From Isoetes taiwanensis (Eukaryota > Streptophyta > Lycopodiopsida > Isoetales > Isoetaceae): DNA of 64,000 nucleotides. The notes under the pieces were generated by a model that was not told the origin of the DNA, searched no databases, and saw only the letters and a program-made list of their open reading frames with translations. How positions within the stretch are numbered: the stretch's first letter is position 1; each line of letters opens with the position of its first letter. Shown here one piece after another: positions 1 to 12,095 of this stretch. A program made the translations under genes and the position numbers. Where the stretch lies: contig JAJEKV010000017.1 of the NCBI GenBank assembly GCA_021234155.1, positions 15,831,455 to 15,895,454 of the forward strand. Reading direction: 5' to 3'.

Positions 1-1
1 T

Positions 2-148
2 TTGTTTAAGGACAAGGAAGATGAGTACAAAAGGATAGGGCTGAATCGGGGAGTGATGGATATGGTTAGATTTGAAAAAAGGGCAAGAATTGAAGATATA
101 CTCCACAACTGCAGGAGATATTGGAAGAATTTGCAAGTCGAATCCTCA
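2..148 (+). CDS. Possible 3' end of an ORF entering from the left edge
   Basis: Frame 2 is open from the window edge for 48 codons to a TGA at 146-148. It gives a charged peptide rich in Lys, Arg, Asp and Glu. No family is recognised. It could be the last exon of a gene lying to the left or a chance open stretch. Confidence 0.22.
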
Positions 149-214
149 TGAAGCTCCTTCTGTGAGACTATCTAGTAAAAACGATCGATGGCAATGGTAC
201 TCGTCTAGATCAAG

Positions 215-430
215 GCGATGGGCGATCGTCCACTGAGACCAATCGGCCTATGGAAAAAAAAAAATGCGTAGCAGATGCAAACGTATTACTATCCAAATTA
301 AAAAGCCCTCACCCCAAAGGTTTTTTAGAGAAAAATTGTGGAGTAGTAAAAATGCTGACAATATATTACAAATATACATCATCGTGTGTCATGGCGACTC
401 AGATGGATGAATTTTGCTTCAGCGCTAAAA
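215..430. repeat. Dispersed repeat, copy 1 (partner at about 5270-5465)
   Basis: This block shares diverged sequence in the same order with 5270-5465: the 'caatcggcctat' motif, a run near 'aaaaagccctcacccc', then 'ctgacaa' followed by 'acaaatatacat'. It lies downstream of the PDC stop codon. The family is unknown; it is probably an old transposon fragment. The rest of 149-656 shows no gene and would be the PDC 3' flank. Confidence 0.5.
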
Positions 431-656
431 ATCGGCTGAGTAAGCGCATCGTGCATGGCACGAGAGCTGGGGCCTCTCAACGGGACTGACAGCAATTCTT
501 AGCTGCCCATCGCCGTTTGTGAATATGAATCCCCCAGAAAAACGCAATGGGACTTTGGACATTCGTTCTTGTCAACAATTTTATCCACAACCAATCCTTC
601 TGGTTCATCTATTACTCACTGCAAAATTAAGGCTTGTTCAGTCAGAACAAGCACGA

Positions 657-3179
657 CTACTGAGGATTAGGAGGCCGGCTGTTGACTGCAGAGACGCGAG
701 TACCCAACACAAGAAGCTCTTTGCTAGTATCATCCTTATGCAGGATGCATTCCAAGAAACATAACGAGTCCTTGTGCTCATTTTCTGCAGATTTGATGGC
801 TTCCACCAACTCTTTTTCAGTCCTCACCTGGATATCACAATAAATATATCAGTGTAATACATTAGAACCAAATATAGTCTATGACTAAGTTATATTCCAA
901 TACCTTAGCAGTCCAACATTTGCCCACGCCATTCTGAATTGCATCCACCAGACCAGTGTAATTCCAGTTCTTTATTACATTGTAAGGTCCATCATGGATC
1001 TCAACCTCCATGGTGTATCCGCCATTATTGATTAGAAATATTATGGTGTTCTGTCCCTCTCGAATCATAGTAGATATATCCTGGCATGTGACCTACTCAG
1101 GGTGTGGATGAATAAAGTGCTATAGTGATGCCATGGCCAAAACAAATGAAGCTTTCAGCAAAAAATACCAAGTCACATACCTGAAAACTGCCATCACCTA
1201 TACAGGAAATAACACGTTTGTCCTCTGCCGCTTGAGCATAACCAAGAGTGGCTCCTATAGACCAGCCTATAGACCCATATTGCATCTGAAATTCATACTG
1301 GATGATCAAAAACCAAAAGGTTGTAGATGTTGAGCTTAGGCTATGATGTTATTCATGTCAGATCTAATATAAACTAAGAGTGTATTATAAACTTACTCAC
1401 CCACACTTTTCAGGAAGCTTCAACTTCTGACAGTTAAACCAAGAATCACCAGTTTCTACAATCACTGCAGTTTGATCGGAAAGCATATCCTGCAAATAAG
1501 AATGAAATGAATAAAATGTTGGCTTATGTCTACATACAATATAATGAATAATGAATATTTGCACTACCTGAATGTATTTAAAAAGGACGTTTACTCGCAG
1601 AGGCTCAGTGCTATCAACATTACACTCAACATGTCCTGGAGGGACATACATACGCAGGAAGTTCTCGTAAGCAGCTTCATTCTTCTTTACCTTCTTGGCA
1701 AGTTCCTTGAAAAAATCTTTCATCAAGACACAGCCAAAAGAAGGCCCGTTGCTGACCGTAACACGATCCGGCTGAACTATGATGCACTTCTCTTTCTTGA
1801 TCAAAATGGAGAATCCAACAGAGCTACAATCACTGAAGATGGGACCAGCAAATACATATGCATCAGCAGATTCTACTATCTCACAGCAATACTCAGAGCT
1901 TAGTGCACCCCAATATGTCCCAATGAAATGGGGATGAGTTTCAGGAACTTGGCCTTTTGCACATGGCATCACTGCAACTGGGTATCCAGATGCATTTGCC
2001 AATTCAATAAAAGCACGGTTTGCTCTAGCAGCTTTCATTTTATGCCCTCCAATCAGCACTGGCTTTACAGCACTGTTCAGAAAAGAGGCCGCCATATCCA
2101 CAGCTGCTTGCAAACTCTGCGGATTGCTTATCCTGTAATCGACATAGTTGCAACGTAAGTTGAATCTCATCAAAAATTGGGTTTGAAAAGAAATAGCAAT
2201 CAAATTAAAAAAGGAAACAAGTGAAGACAAGATCAAACAGAATATAATGGAATACAAATGAAATACAACAAATCATACAAGATCTAGAACAGAGTGTAAT
2301 GCAAATGCAACAAATCTTACTTCTCAGCAATGGAATATGGAATAGGCTCCATGCTAAAGCTGGGATGAGGTAATCCTGCAAGATTGCAGCTTACACTTAT
2401 ATACACAGGCTTGCGTTCTTTGATTGCAGTAGAAATTGCCCCGTCTATGAGCTCATGTGCATCATCCAAATTTTGCACCACGACCTGCAAGGGAAGAGTT
2501 GTTATTTAGAAACATTCTTTCAATAAATTCATCAGCATAAAGCACTCGATCCGATTCCAGCATTCTTTCAATAACTTCATCTACACAGAGACGCTTGATC
2601 CATATAGAGGGACACGGAGTAGAAAAGCAGTAAAGAATCATCGAAAATCTTCCACTTATGATCAGGAAACAAATCAAAGAGAAAAATAAAATAATGCATT
2701 GAATAATAACCTCTAATCAATGTATGACATTGAGAAGAACATACTTGGGCGCATGTAACGGTTTGGAAGCAACGAAGCTCCTGGCTGAAATCAGGGAGCC
2801 CGATAGTATGGTGCAGGATGCGATTGGTACCATAATCGTTAGAGTTAGGGCCTCCGACAATGCAAATGACAGGGAGGTTTTCGCTATAAGCTCCAGCTAT
2901 GGCGTTCAAAACACTCAGGCCTCCCACGGTAAAGGTAACAACACAGGCACCAACACCTCTGGACCTGGCATAGCCATCTGCTGCATATCCTGCATTGAGC
3001 TCATTACAGCAGCCAATGAGATTTAAACCAGGCTCCTCCACTATTTGATCAAGAAGCACCAAATTAAAATCCCCTGGAACCGAAAATACATCCCTAACTC
3101 CGATTTCCACCAAACGGCGGGCAATATAGCTCCCAAGGGTTGGGCTGCAAGGAGAAGAGTGATTTGGAGCTTCGCCCAT
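657..3179 (-). CDS. PDC: Pyruvate decarboxylase, 7 exons
   Basis: A cytosolic thiamine-diphosphate enzyme that decarboxylates pyruvate to acetaldehyde, the first step of ethanol fermentation. Exons on the minus strand: 3179-2745, 2484-2321, 2132-1568, 1489-1401, 1297-1181, 1092-904, 827-657, all with GT-AG introns. Exon 1 has the ThDP-activating Glu in '[16 protein letters not shown]' (about residue 60) and the HH pair of 'ILHHTIG' (about 123-124). Exons 5 and 6 give the ThDP/Mg motif 'GDGS' to 'LINNGGYT'. The C-terminus ends 'NSRPPNPQ', as in plant PDCs. The start is the first Met before the conserved core. Length is about 576 residues against a usual 590-610. Oddity: exon 4 ends in phase 2 but exon 5 opens in phase 0, so one nucleotide is missing there. 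Every other junction keeps frame. Confidence 0.93.
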
Positions 3180-3438
3180 TGTCGGATTTGGGAAGATGGA
3201 AAAAAAGCTCCGATGGGTGCTGGAAAAATGGATTAATCGATGTGCCCAAATGGATTGATCGGCAAAAGAGCGGGTTTTTTCTGAGGAAAATGGATTGAGG
3301 AAGGATTGAATGGGAAAAATGGAAGGCAGAAAGGAAATTTGTAGGTGGCAAAAGGAAGTAACGTTTGGTTTGACGACCGTCGTCTGAAGGCCATTCCGGC
3401 AGTAAGCGGCTAGCCCCTGCTGGTTCCTCCCTCCCTGT

Positions 3439-3448
3439 CTTAAATAAG
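3439..3448 (-). promoter_or_regulatory. Candidate TATA element of PDC
   Basis: The minus strand reads 'CTTATTTAAG' about 260 bp upstream of the PDC start codon. It is TATA-like but the distance implies a 5' UTR over 200 nt. It is only a candidate. Confidence 0.25.
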
Positions 3449-3507
3449 CCCTGGATTTTATTTCATTTTTAATCATGGTTTGGGGCATTCCCCAGATCGA
3501 TCCTATA

Positions 3508-3512
<5 letters not shown>

Positions 3513-3541
<29 letters not shown>
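3513..3541. repeat. 29-bp poly(T) tract
   Basis: An uninterrupted T run upstream of PDC. It may be the A-tail of an old retroelement on the minus strand or a length-variable microsatellite. Confidence 0.9.
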
Positions 3542-3716
3542 CCCCCAATGGTTCTTTTCCCGTTAGTTAGTTATGGTACCCTAATTCTTCGGCCCCAGAC
3601 TAAACCTCCCTCCAAAACCAACACGAAGGTTCTATATTTTTTATGTGCGGGTTAATTTTACATTAGTTGCTTAATTTAGCGTCTCACACGAATTCAAGAC
3701 CATCCAACACTCAAAA

Positions 3717-3990
3717 GATAGATAGATAGTTGTTTTAACGTCACCTATAAAGTGGTTGTGGGGAAAACCCAAATAGATGTTTAATATAAGTTGGATGAGA
3801 GGACCCAACAAAACAACAACGTTAGTGTGGTGTATGCATTATTTGTACAATCGGATGCTTGAGAGCACCCAACAAAAACAATGTTAGTGTGGTGTATACA
3901 GTATTTGTACAATCGGATGCTGCTAACAAACAACATTGGTGTGATTTGTGCATCATATGTTCAATTGCATGCTGCTAACATGGCATTACG
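3717..3990 (-). mobile_element. Probable LINE 3' end with (TATC)n tail and internal repeats
   Basis: On the minus strand the block ends 'GGTGACGTTAAAACAACTATC' followed by a short TATC run. The same tail wording occurs on the plus strand at 61541-61573. Inside are about three diverged 60-75 bp repeats built on 'gtgtggtgtatgcattattt' (plus-strand reading). This fits a 5'-truncated LINE tail. No coding sequence is left. Confidence 0.4.
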
Positions 3991-5269
3991 TAAAAAAAAT
4001 AAAATAAAAAAAACCTTCGTAATCCTTAAGGATTAGAGCTCTAGGTTATCTTCGAGAAGATTTGTATGTACTTGAAGCAAAATTTTCTTGAACAAGACTC
4101 TAAGAAGCTTAGATTTCCATTTCATATTCCTTCAATCTTCCCCATAATCTCCTAATTAAGCTCCCTCAATTCCATCAACTAGGACAAAAAATTGTCGCAT
4201 TTACGAGTACCAAGTTGGCCAGTGCCCAAGGTGAGGAAATGGGGAAAAATATCTTCCCACTATGATGGGATATTTGCTTACAACTGAAGCATAGTCTAAC
4301 ATGAAATCCACGTTGCAAGGTTCCATGTCCAAAATTAGATCCTCGAGCATAAGTTATTGCTTGATTATGCCAAAAACTAGAGTAATGGCCTTCTTTTTGA
4401 AAACAATTGACGTCTGCCTCCATTCTATGGCTTTCAATTTTGGGAGGCCGTGTGTCATCGCCATGACTAAAAAGAGAAATTGTCATTTCGTATCTTTTCA
4501 TGTATTCCTAATTGTTGGGCAAGTTGATTTATAAGAAAGTCCTTGAAAAACATAGGCCTAACAATTCTATAATCCTGCAGTTTTGAAGAAAGTCATGAGG
4601 CACTTTGGATTGGTCTAGCAATAACTGATAGATGTCCGTGGTTAATGTCTCAGAGCTGGATTTTATCTTTTCTTCGAGAAAATATATTTTGTTTTGGTAT
4701 TGATTTCCCATTTATGTAGTGCAGCTTGTAAATGAGTTGAAGATCGTTGCAACGTTGTCTAAATGTTTGTGAATGGAGACGGAACAAGCATTTGGGTCTT
4801 ATTGTATTGGGTCCTATAGACCATTTGGTTTCTATATATGTTAAAATTCAATTCATTTCAATTCAATTCTCTTGTTAAACATGAGATTTGGTTTGTTGCT
4901 TGCATATTTATTTGGCCTCGTAGTATTTTTCATAATCAATTTTTTGAAAATCAACATTTTGGAAGTAAGAATAATACAAATGCTCTCTAAAACATGCATA
5001 TTTGAGACACTCTTACAATATCAAGAAAGTTGTGATTACTTGTAAGCCCAACCCATACCTGAAAGTGGGGGCTTTTCGTGTTAATTTTGTAGTAGATGCA
5101 GTTAAACTTGGATCTTGTACATGGCAAGAAGTGAGGCATGTACTTTGTCTTTTATTGCATGGTAAGTCATATGTGCGTTAGTGATGACTTTACGGTGTGA
5201 AATTTCGTGAAAATGCTATATTTTACGGATTTTAAAAATCTAGATTCGATGGTTTAATTGAATTGAATG
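3991..5269. other. Intergenic, no gene seen
   Basis: AT-rich sequence with only short chance ORFs on both strands. No RNA gene or complete repeat was recognised. Confidence 0.6.
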
Positions 5270-5465
5270 GGTTTTATCGTCCACGAAGGCCAATCGGCCT
5301 ATAGGACCCAATACAAGAGCGCAACAGGCATATTACTGCCCCGGTTAAAAAACCCACACCCTGAATAGTTTTTGAGGTAAAAAACGTAGCAGCAATAAAA
5401 CTGCTGACAAGCTGTACAAATATACATACATACATGATGAAGTATTTTCTGCCCATCAAGTGGTT
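5270..5465. repeat. Dispersed repeat, copy 2 (partner at about 215-430)
   Basis: Diverged copy of the block downstream of PDC, in the same orientation. It opens 'atcgtccacgaaggccaatc' and ends near 'catacatacatgatgaag'. From 5470 to 6040 there are only unremarkable ORFs; a minus-strand open stretch (5548-5733) is not recognised. Confidence 0.5.
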
Positions 5466-6040
5466 GTTCGGAGGCATATATGAGCCCTCAGATCCATTAC
5501 CTCCTGAATGTATGATCCTAGTGAGCGGACCGAGGTCGTGCTCATTATCATGTGTGGCAGCTGGTCTGGCCTGACCAAGAGAGTGTAGCGTGCCCAGATC
5601 TGATTATATGCTGGGCAGCTCTAAAAAGTGTGACATTCATCCTCAATGGCTCCCATCTGGCAATACTAACAAAGCCTATCATGGCATGGCTCTCCAATCC
5701 ATTTGCCTGTCTCAATTGTGAGATGGTGGACACCTGTGCGAATGGAGGCGATGAGCTAGCACTTTTTCATGGGCAGAGCGGTGGGCCACGGTTTGGTGTG
5801 GGGTTTATATGTTACAGGGCCGTTGGGTCCCAAAGCTTGCCGAGGAAACAAGTGTCAACATAATGCCTTAGGTTGTCCCGGTCTCTCTGTGTCCACCTAT
5901 ATGCACATGTGCTCTCGCACATTCTCATCTGGCAAGCCATTAAGCTCTCTTGTCCTTCCAACAGGCCTTTATGTTGGATACTTTCTGCTTGCCTAACAGC
6001 AAAGCTTTATTTCGTATCATTCTATTCAGTTCTGAAATTC

Positions 6041-6960
6041 ATTTGTTCTTTATTTTCCAGGTTGCCAAACTCTTTGGGTGCATCTTGGAAGATAAAGGTA
6101 GTTCGTTTGGCTACAGAGAATTTTGTTTTCAAATGTTCAGGGTTATGGATTTCCACATGCTTAGTTAAGCTAAAAGTTCGGCCAATCATTTATTAATACT
6201 TATGTTCCTTTTTTTTTTGAAGAACTATGTCATCAATATATTAAAAGAATGGTAATGTTACAAAGCAAGTAAGGAGGAAGGAGAACTGCCCCAAAGAGAC
6301 AGCGATACCTCGACACTCCACAACAAACTCACAAAAAAACGGCAACTCTACTGCTGTACAAACCGACCATCACCATCTACAACACCCAAGAAGTCCCGCC
6401 AAATGGCAAACTTCCGCTCTACTAATCCCGGGAACACCAGAAAGCTTTGACTTGTACCTGAGTCGAGGAATCAGAGAGGCTGCAGGCTGCTGAATCCCCT
6501 GAAAGATCCACAACCGCCGCCGCTTCCAAATCAGCCACACCAACCAAGCCACACACAGATGCAAGGCTTGCTGCCGCAAGAGCGGCCAAGCACCAGGATA
6601 CACATGAAGCAGCAACTGCTGGCTAGTCAATCTCACTTGAAACAGAGCCCTAACCCAATCCCAGGCAGCCTGCAAGTGAGGGCATAAAATCAGACAATGC
6701 TCCACTTAATACTTATGTTCTTGTCAATGCTTCACATTTGCATTTGCTTGGTGTTATTTATGCTTCACGATAACATAATTATGCAAGATGTAGATACAAC
6801 AAATTTTTATTCCTTTATCATTTTGTGTTCCATTCTCAAATTCATGCATTACTGTGACATGTTTTTTGTTTCACATGTTGCCAAACTCTCAATTGGTTGC
6901 ATTTTGCAAGATACCAAGGAGTTTTCTTTTCAAATGCTATTGTTTAGAGTTAGTGAATAG
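6041..6960 (+). repeat. Diverged direct duplication interrupted by a LINE
   Basis: Two blocks, about 6041-6190 and 6830-6960, share 'ttgccaaactct' followed by 'ggttgcattttgcaaga'-like text, and upstream 'cattc..ttctgaaattcat' against 'cattctcaaattcat'. They translate to related short peptides ('VAKLFGCILEDKG' and 'VAKLSIGCILQDTK'). A LINE has inserted between them. Coding status is unknown. Confidence 0.5.
6208..6705 (-). mobile_element. 5'-truncated LINE (zf-RVT end) with intact 15-bp TSD
   Basis: The insertion is bounded by identical 15-bp direct repeats 'ttaatacttatgttc' at 6193-6207 and 6706-6720. It has a poly(A) tail (T run at 6209-6218 on the plus strand). The minus-strand ORF 6705-6370 begins 'MEHCLILCPHLQAAWDW', the His/Cys pattern of the zinc-binding domain at the C-terminus of plant LINE reverse transcriptases (zf-RVT). 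Only the last 110 or so residues and the 3' UTR were copied. The unmutated TSD suggests a fairly recent event. Confidence 0.87.
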
Positions 6961-7387
6961 GTGATCATTTCTTCAAGATGGGAGGACAGAAGGTGTGTGC
7001 CATGCTCGAAAGGATGGATAAGAGCTGAAAGAGGAATTACCTTTAACAAGCTTTCAAGTTCGGAGCCACGCCATTGCCGAAGGATGATTGATGCCTCAAT
7101 GATCTCGCCCATCTTGAACCCTTCGCTATCCTAGTCCTTTAAATACGAAATACCTTACCTTGCATTTTACGAAAAGGAACCTTTATAACATACCCAACAC
7201 TTTGCATTTTATGAAAAGGTCTCTTTACATTCCAAAAAGCGAAAAAACCCTTTCTTGCCACATATAAAAATGCTGGAGGAGCAAGCCTTCCAACCATCAA
7301 CAACTAAAACCCAATTGCTTGTCATAGTTAACCTCCATTGCTTGACCTCGTTCCTTTCAGATCCCAATAACCAGTCTCACACCACAG
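6961..7387. other. No clear gene; possible lone exon
   Basis: On the minus strand 7112-7041 reads as a short open exon beginning 'MGEIIEASIILRQWRG' and ending at a good donor (AAG/GTAATT), but no partner exons were found. A 'tttgcattttaygaaaagg' motif occurs twice at about 7160-7220. Confidence 0.3.
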
Positions 7388-8689
7388 ATGGCATCATCCA
7401 GTGGCACCAAGTGCGCGGCAAGCAGGGATTCTATTGACATGCCCAATCCGAAGTCAACAAAAATGATCCAAAAATCAACTTGTTTGTTCGCTGCTCCTGG
7501 AAATGAGATACATGTGCTCGTCCTAATCCAACACAAGGACTTGCTACAAGCAAAATCCAACAGTTACATGGCGTTGAATGTGGACATCTTGGACGACATG
7601 CAATGCACACAATCACGGTAACTGTTGACGAGGAACATGGCGTGGAATTGCAAACCGTGCTGAGACCAGGCTTTTGGGTCTCTATACATAATATCGGTTT
7701 AAGGAAGAGAAATCCGTTGTACAAGTTCAGAGATTGTGTGAACACCATAAAGATTCTAAGGAACACCGAGGTGACACCCATTGAAGGGCCTGGAGTTCCA
7801 CTTTCCTTATTGCCCACAGACGGTGCAAACATACGGTCACTGTTAAGCGCGACCCATGACCAATCCATATATATCAACCTGCTAGTTGCTATTATCGGGG
7901 TCAACGAACTTGCAATGTTCCCTTGTTTGCTAGTCGCAAATGGGTGCGTTGAAAAGGATGTTGCAGAATTGAAGTTCTGGCCCGAACAAGCACATGTGTT
8001 TGACAAGCTCAAACACTTGTTTCTTTTAGGGCATAAACCCGTTGTCTTATTCCTAAAGGCCAGTACGTTTCGTGACCAGACTAGTTTAACATCTGCGGAG
8101 GCTACAATAGCATTCAAGATTGTAGAGGACGCAGTGTCAAGCTGGTTTTCGGATGAATTATGATTTTCAGACGATGATTGACGATGATATAGTGATGATG
8201 ACACTCACAAACGAAGTCTATGCATTACACGTTCTAGAAAGTACCAAGATATATCTCCTGCTACTGAAACTAAACCAAAATTGTCCTCGCTTCTCACCTT
8301 CTTTCATACAGCTTTCCACTAATCAAACATTCTTGGATATGCAGGTCTCAGGCACATTGAGATTCAATATAACTGGCGACAACAAGGTCGTCAAGACGTG
8401 CAATGCTTGCAACAAGGTAGTGTCCGACAATTTCTGCGATATGTGTGGGAACAGCGACATGGCAGAAGAGTTAACAATATTCGGTGGCGTCGACACTGCA
8501 TCCAAGATGCTACATGTCACAATGGTAGGAGCATTGCTTGACACATTTCTTGGTTACCCATTAGGAGGCGCATTAGCTACAATGAAGATAGATCCTCGAT
8601 CATTGTGCCAAAGCGTACTAAAGAGCCAAGGTAAATGCACGTTCAAGCTCAACCACAGACTCCAAATCATTGCCTTTGACAGAGCCTAG
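7388..8689 (+). pseudogene. RPA1-like OB-fold protein, frame-broken
   Basis: Three open stretches (7388-7621, 7603-8163, 8153-8689) form one protein. The middle part ends with a DBD-B-like strand pattern, 'GHKPVVLFLKASTFRDQTSL', like the replication protein A large subunit. The last part has a short zinc ribbon, 'CNACNKVVSDNFCDMCG', followed by an OB-fold-like region, like RPA1 DBD-C. The first break is explained by a 5-bp duplication, 'atgcaatgca' at about 7598-7607; removing one 'atgca' joins the frames. The second break near 8150-8180 may be a small intron ('ttttcag') or a frameshift. RPA1-like genes are often carried by plant Helitrons, but no Helitron rep lies adjacent. It could also be a telomere-type OB protein. 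Confidence 0.5.
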
Positions 8690-9597
8690 GCTCAAAACAC
8701 AACCCATAACCATTGAGCAACAAAAGACATGCCTTCGCATTTCTAAGCAGCTTTACTTTGCCTGCAACTTCCATGTATTTCATGCTATTAAATTCTTAGC
8801 AACCTTCTTCAATTTAAAATATTGAGTTCTTCCTTCATACCTTGAACAAAATTGACATGCAAAACAAGTCACAGTTCCTAAGCTCTTTTGCAAACCCCCC
8901 CCCCCTCCCCCCCTCTTATTTCTCTATTTGGATTCTTCGTACATTGTTTCGTATGTTATCAAGTATCAAGTATTCTATTGTTTTGAAGTAGCAATTTGAA
9001 TTGATTGTCAAAACATGACTTTGAACTATGATTTAAGCCACTTCACCCTCCGGCCATGGCGGGCAACCCTCCGTCCACAGCACCTTGTTTTTTTTTTTTA
9101 ATAAATATGTCGTTGACTAGACAGACTTGAGACAAATAGTTGTTGACGTTTCATTCCCATAAATATCGAGGTAGGTAGGTAATACGTGTGCTGTTCATGT
9201 GTCTTGAATGTGCAATATAATCAAAGATTTAGTGGATGCTATAAAATCAAACTTTTGTAAGGGAAAAGGACCTCATCGGTCTAGAACTTGATTGTTAACA
9301 TTGGCTCCTCATCGAAACCTAATGATAGCTTCTCAAAAAGTTCATTTGGGATAAAGATGGAGTGAATTATAATCATTCTTGCTGCAGTTTAAAGGCGAAT
9401 TAAATCTCAATGTTATGATCATGTTTTTGTGAATTATTAATGTTACCACTATTGTAAACTACAATTCGAATAGTTCAAAGTGTAGGAATAAAGCATTTTT
9501 TTCAACCAGAAATTGACGACCATAAATGTGATAAAGTACTACGTCCTTCCAAGATTGGGAGGATCTCCAAAGTGCTCTAGACCTGCAAGTTCAGTGT
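8690..9597. other. Intergenic, simple-sequence tracts only
   Basis: Holds a C-rich tract (8897-8914) and a T run (about 9090-9100). A motif 'ggcgggcaaccctccg' near 9058 resembles 'ggagggcaacccctcg' at about 10919, hinting at a shared repeat. No gene is seen. Confidence 0.5.
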
Positions 9598-10556
9598 TTG
9601 CTGCCTACACTTCGTGACCAGGTACGACTCATTCATTCTGAGGGAGGAATGACGGCCACATCTATGATCGTGTCTATTGAGAGATGGACACATTTATTAC
9701 AGTTAATACATGCCTTCGTTCCAGACCCTAAAGCCCAGTATATGGGCACAAGTGATGCCTCAGTACAGACACTAGATACAGAATTACAGCCACAGAAGAA
9801 ACGTTGTGTTGAAGCGAAAGTGCAGGCATTGGAAGGGGAACATGTTGAGGTTGGCGTACAAACATTTCCACAATCCCAAGGGGACTAGGAGTCGCAGTGC
9901 CGAGCTAGCAGACAGGAGCAGGCTGCCTCAGTATCTTCTGTTACAGGAGCCTGAACTTGCGTATTATAGGGGTTGCAGAGGCAGAAGATGGTGCCCTTTC
10001 TGATATGGATGCGGCTTTGCATTTTTTCACTGATGTCATGCATGTGAAGGTTGGTGGAGTTGTCTCTGCTACTAGGGTGGGAGCGGCAAGACCTGATCGT
10101 CCTCGCCATCTTTTGGTTCGGTTTCAAGACACACTTAGCCGTTTACATATTCTTCAGCATGGAAACCATCTCAGAGGGACTAGTTTCTCAGTACACGAGG
10201 ACCTCTCCCCTCTTCAATTATGTAACCGTAAGAAGGAGCTCTGCAAGGTGAGGGCAGCCCGCCTGCAAAAGAAATGGCAGTGTACAGGGGAGGCGCAGCA
10301 GATATTCTAGATCAATGGCCTTCCAATCCTTGGATTGGCTATGTCTAGATAATTTTAGAAGCATAAATTTACCACTAGCATTAGCATTATCTTATCTTAT
10401 TCTTGGTGGCCTTTTAATATTTGGTTATTGTGTTTGGTGATGGGGCCTGGTCCCAGGTTTTAGATGGGTTGTTGCCCTTGCATGTGTCGTCCCATAACTC
10501 GTTGGGTTCCCGTGGACGTAAAAATTCATCTTATCTTATTTTATCTTATTAAACTT
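9598..10556 (+). mobile_element. Internally deleted LINE: ORF1-like region plus 3' end
   Basis: The ORF 9957-10310 has the C-terminal pattern of LINE ORF1 proteins: 'RIIGVAEAEDG', then 'RPRHLLVRFQD', then 'ILQHGNHLRGTSFSVHEDLS' and 'RKKELCKVRA'. An upstream ORF (9598-9888) may be its N-terminal part, out of frame. Endonuclease and reverse transcriptase are absent. After ORF1 comes a typical LINE 3' end with a (CTTAT)n-like tail (10528-10550), then two 'attaaacttgccata' copies. The element is dead. Confidence 0.6.
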
Positions 10557-10559
10557 GCC

Positions 10560-12095
10560 ATAATCACCATGTCATTAAACTTGCCATACTAAATAATATC
10601 ACACATCATATAATTTAAGCAAGAAAGAAAATCCAATATACTTTATCATGCTTAATCACAATGCTTGTTTATCGCACTGCGAAATTGTGCTAATGAACCA
10701 TGGTACCTAACTAGACATGGTTTGTAAACATTTTGGCTCACAAATGCAGTATGAAGTTATCAGTACTTTCTCTTTCCTTCCTCAATTGTATGAATTGATC
10801 TGCACAGCTTTGTAAACAAAACTCATGGGCTAAGAAAACGACATCCTGTGTTCAAACAAAATAAAGCCAACACAAAATGATGAAAGAAAAACCATGAAAA
10901 CACACTCTCGGGCCACCGGAGGGCAACCCCTCGTGCGCAGCACACCCACATCCCCCCTTCCCCCAACCCCCTCTCCTTTTTTTAATTTATATCCCATCGA
11001 ACATATTTAGACTTAGATGTACCATCGTGCAAATGACATGGCAAGTATAGAGGACACGACTTGAGTTGACTATCTTATTTAATGCAGTTAAACTTCACCA
11101 AACAAATATCTTAGTGATTATATTAAAAGCTATCTTATTTCAAGGGAGCAGACATGTTGGTATGCCAATTATGCATATAAAGTAAAAAGAGATTAGCTCA
11201 CACCAAGTTGGGTCAATTGAATACTAAGAATTGTATTGACCTTTATCATCTACGGAGACCAAATGATCTAACAAAGCAAGCTCGTGAAGGATTTTTGAAA
11301 ACCCCATTCTAAAAGGTTTTCAACCTTGACAATTACGAGTCTGAGAAATATGTACATATGTTTACCTGTAGGAGAATTGTGCACATTGCTTGAACAACTC
11401 CAAGATAAAGCTTGAGATTAATGATGTTGTTCCAGACAGTAGGTCCAAAGGCATAACGTCAAAGCAATTTAATCTTGCTTAACCATGAGCACATCCAAGA
11501 TAGAGCTAAGTTTCTCTTACAGAGGACAATATCTGAAGTGCTTCTTTGAATCCAGTTACAGAATGAGAAACGTGAAACCCTTGCCACAAAAGCACCTTGT
11601 ACACTGGAGGCACCTTAGGAAGCTGCTTGGATACCATGCAAATTATGGTTGAGGAAGTGGCTTGACGCCCCACATTACTAAATACCAAAGTATGTATATT
11701 ATGGGAAGACCTCACTCACAAAGTCTAGAGGGTTAAAATTGTACATTATATTAACCGGGTCTACATCTAGTATAACACATTTATATTTTGGAGCATTATA
11801 AGAGAATATTCCTATTATGAGTTTGTCAAACATAGGGCACGCTTTAATTGATAGCTATAATAAGCAAAGTGGGTCCTGTACTGGACATATATACCTATCG
11901 TGCAAACACGTGCAAAGACACACATTTTCTTACACTGACCAAGCCTATTGTTGATGCGGATTTTGACATGCACCATTGCCATGCATAAAGATAAGGGAGA
12001 AGATATACTGTAGTAAGGGATATGGCCTAGAATAACAAACTTGACGTGTCATTCATGTTTTGGTGAGGTGGACGTGCATCCATGTTGAATAAGGG
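10560..12095. other. Intergenic, no gene seen
   Basis: AT-rich sequence with short ORFs only. A CT-rich low-complexity patch lies at about 10950-10985. No RNA gene was recognised. Confidence 0.55.

Noticed and set aside
7431-8204. 257-residue minus-strand ORF
   Set aside because: It overlaps the RPA1-like reading on the plus strand; only the plus strand shows OB-fold and zinc-ribbon patterns.
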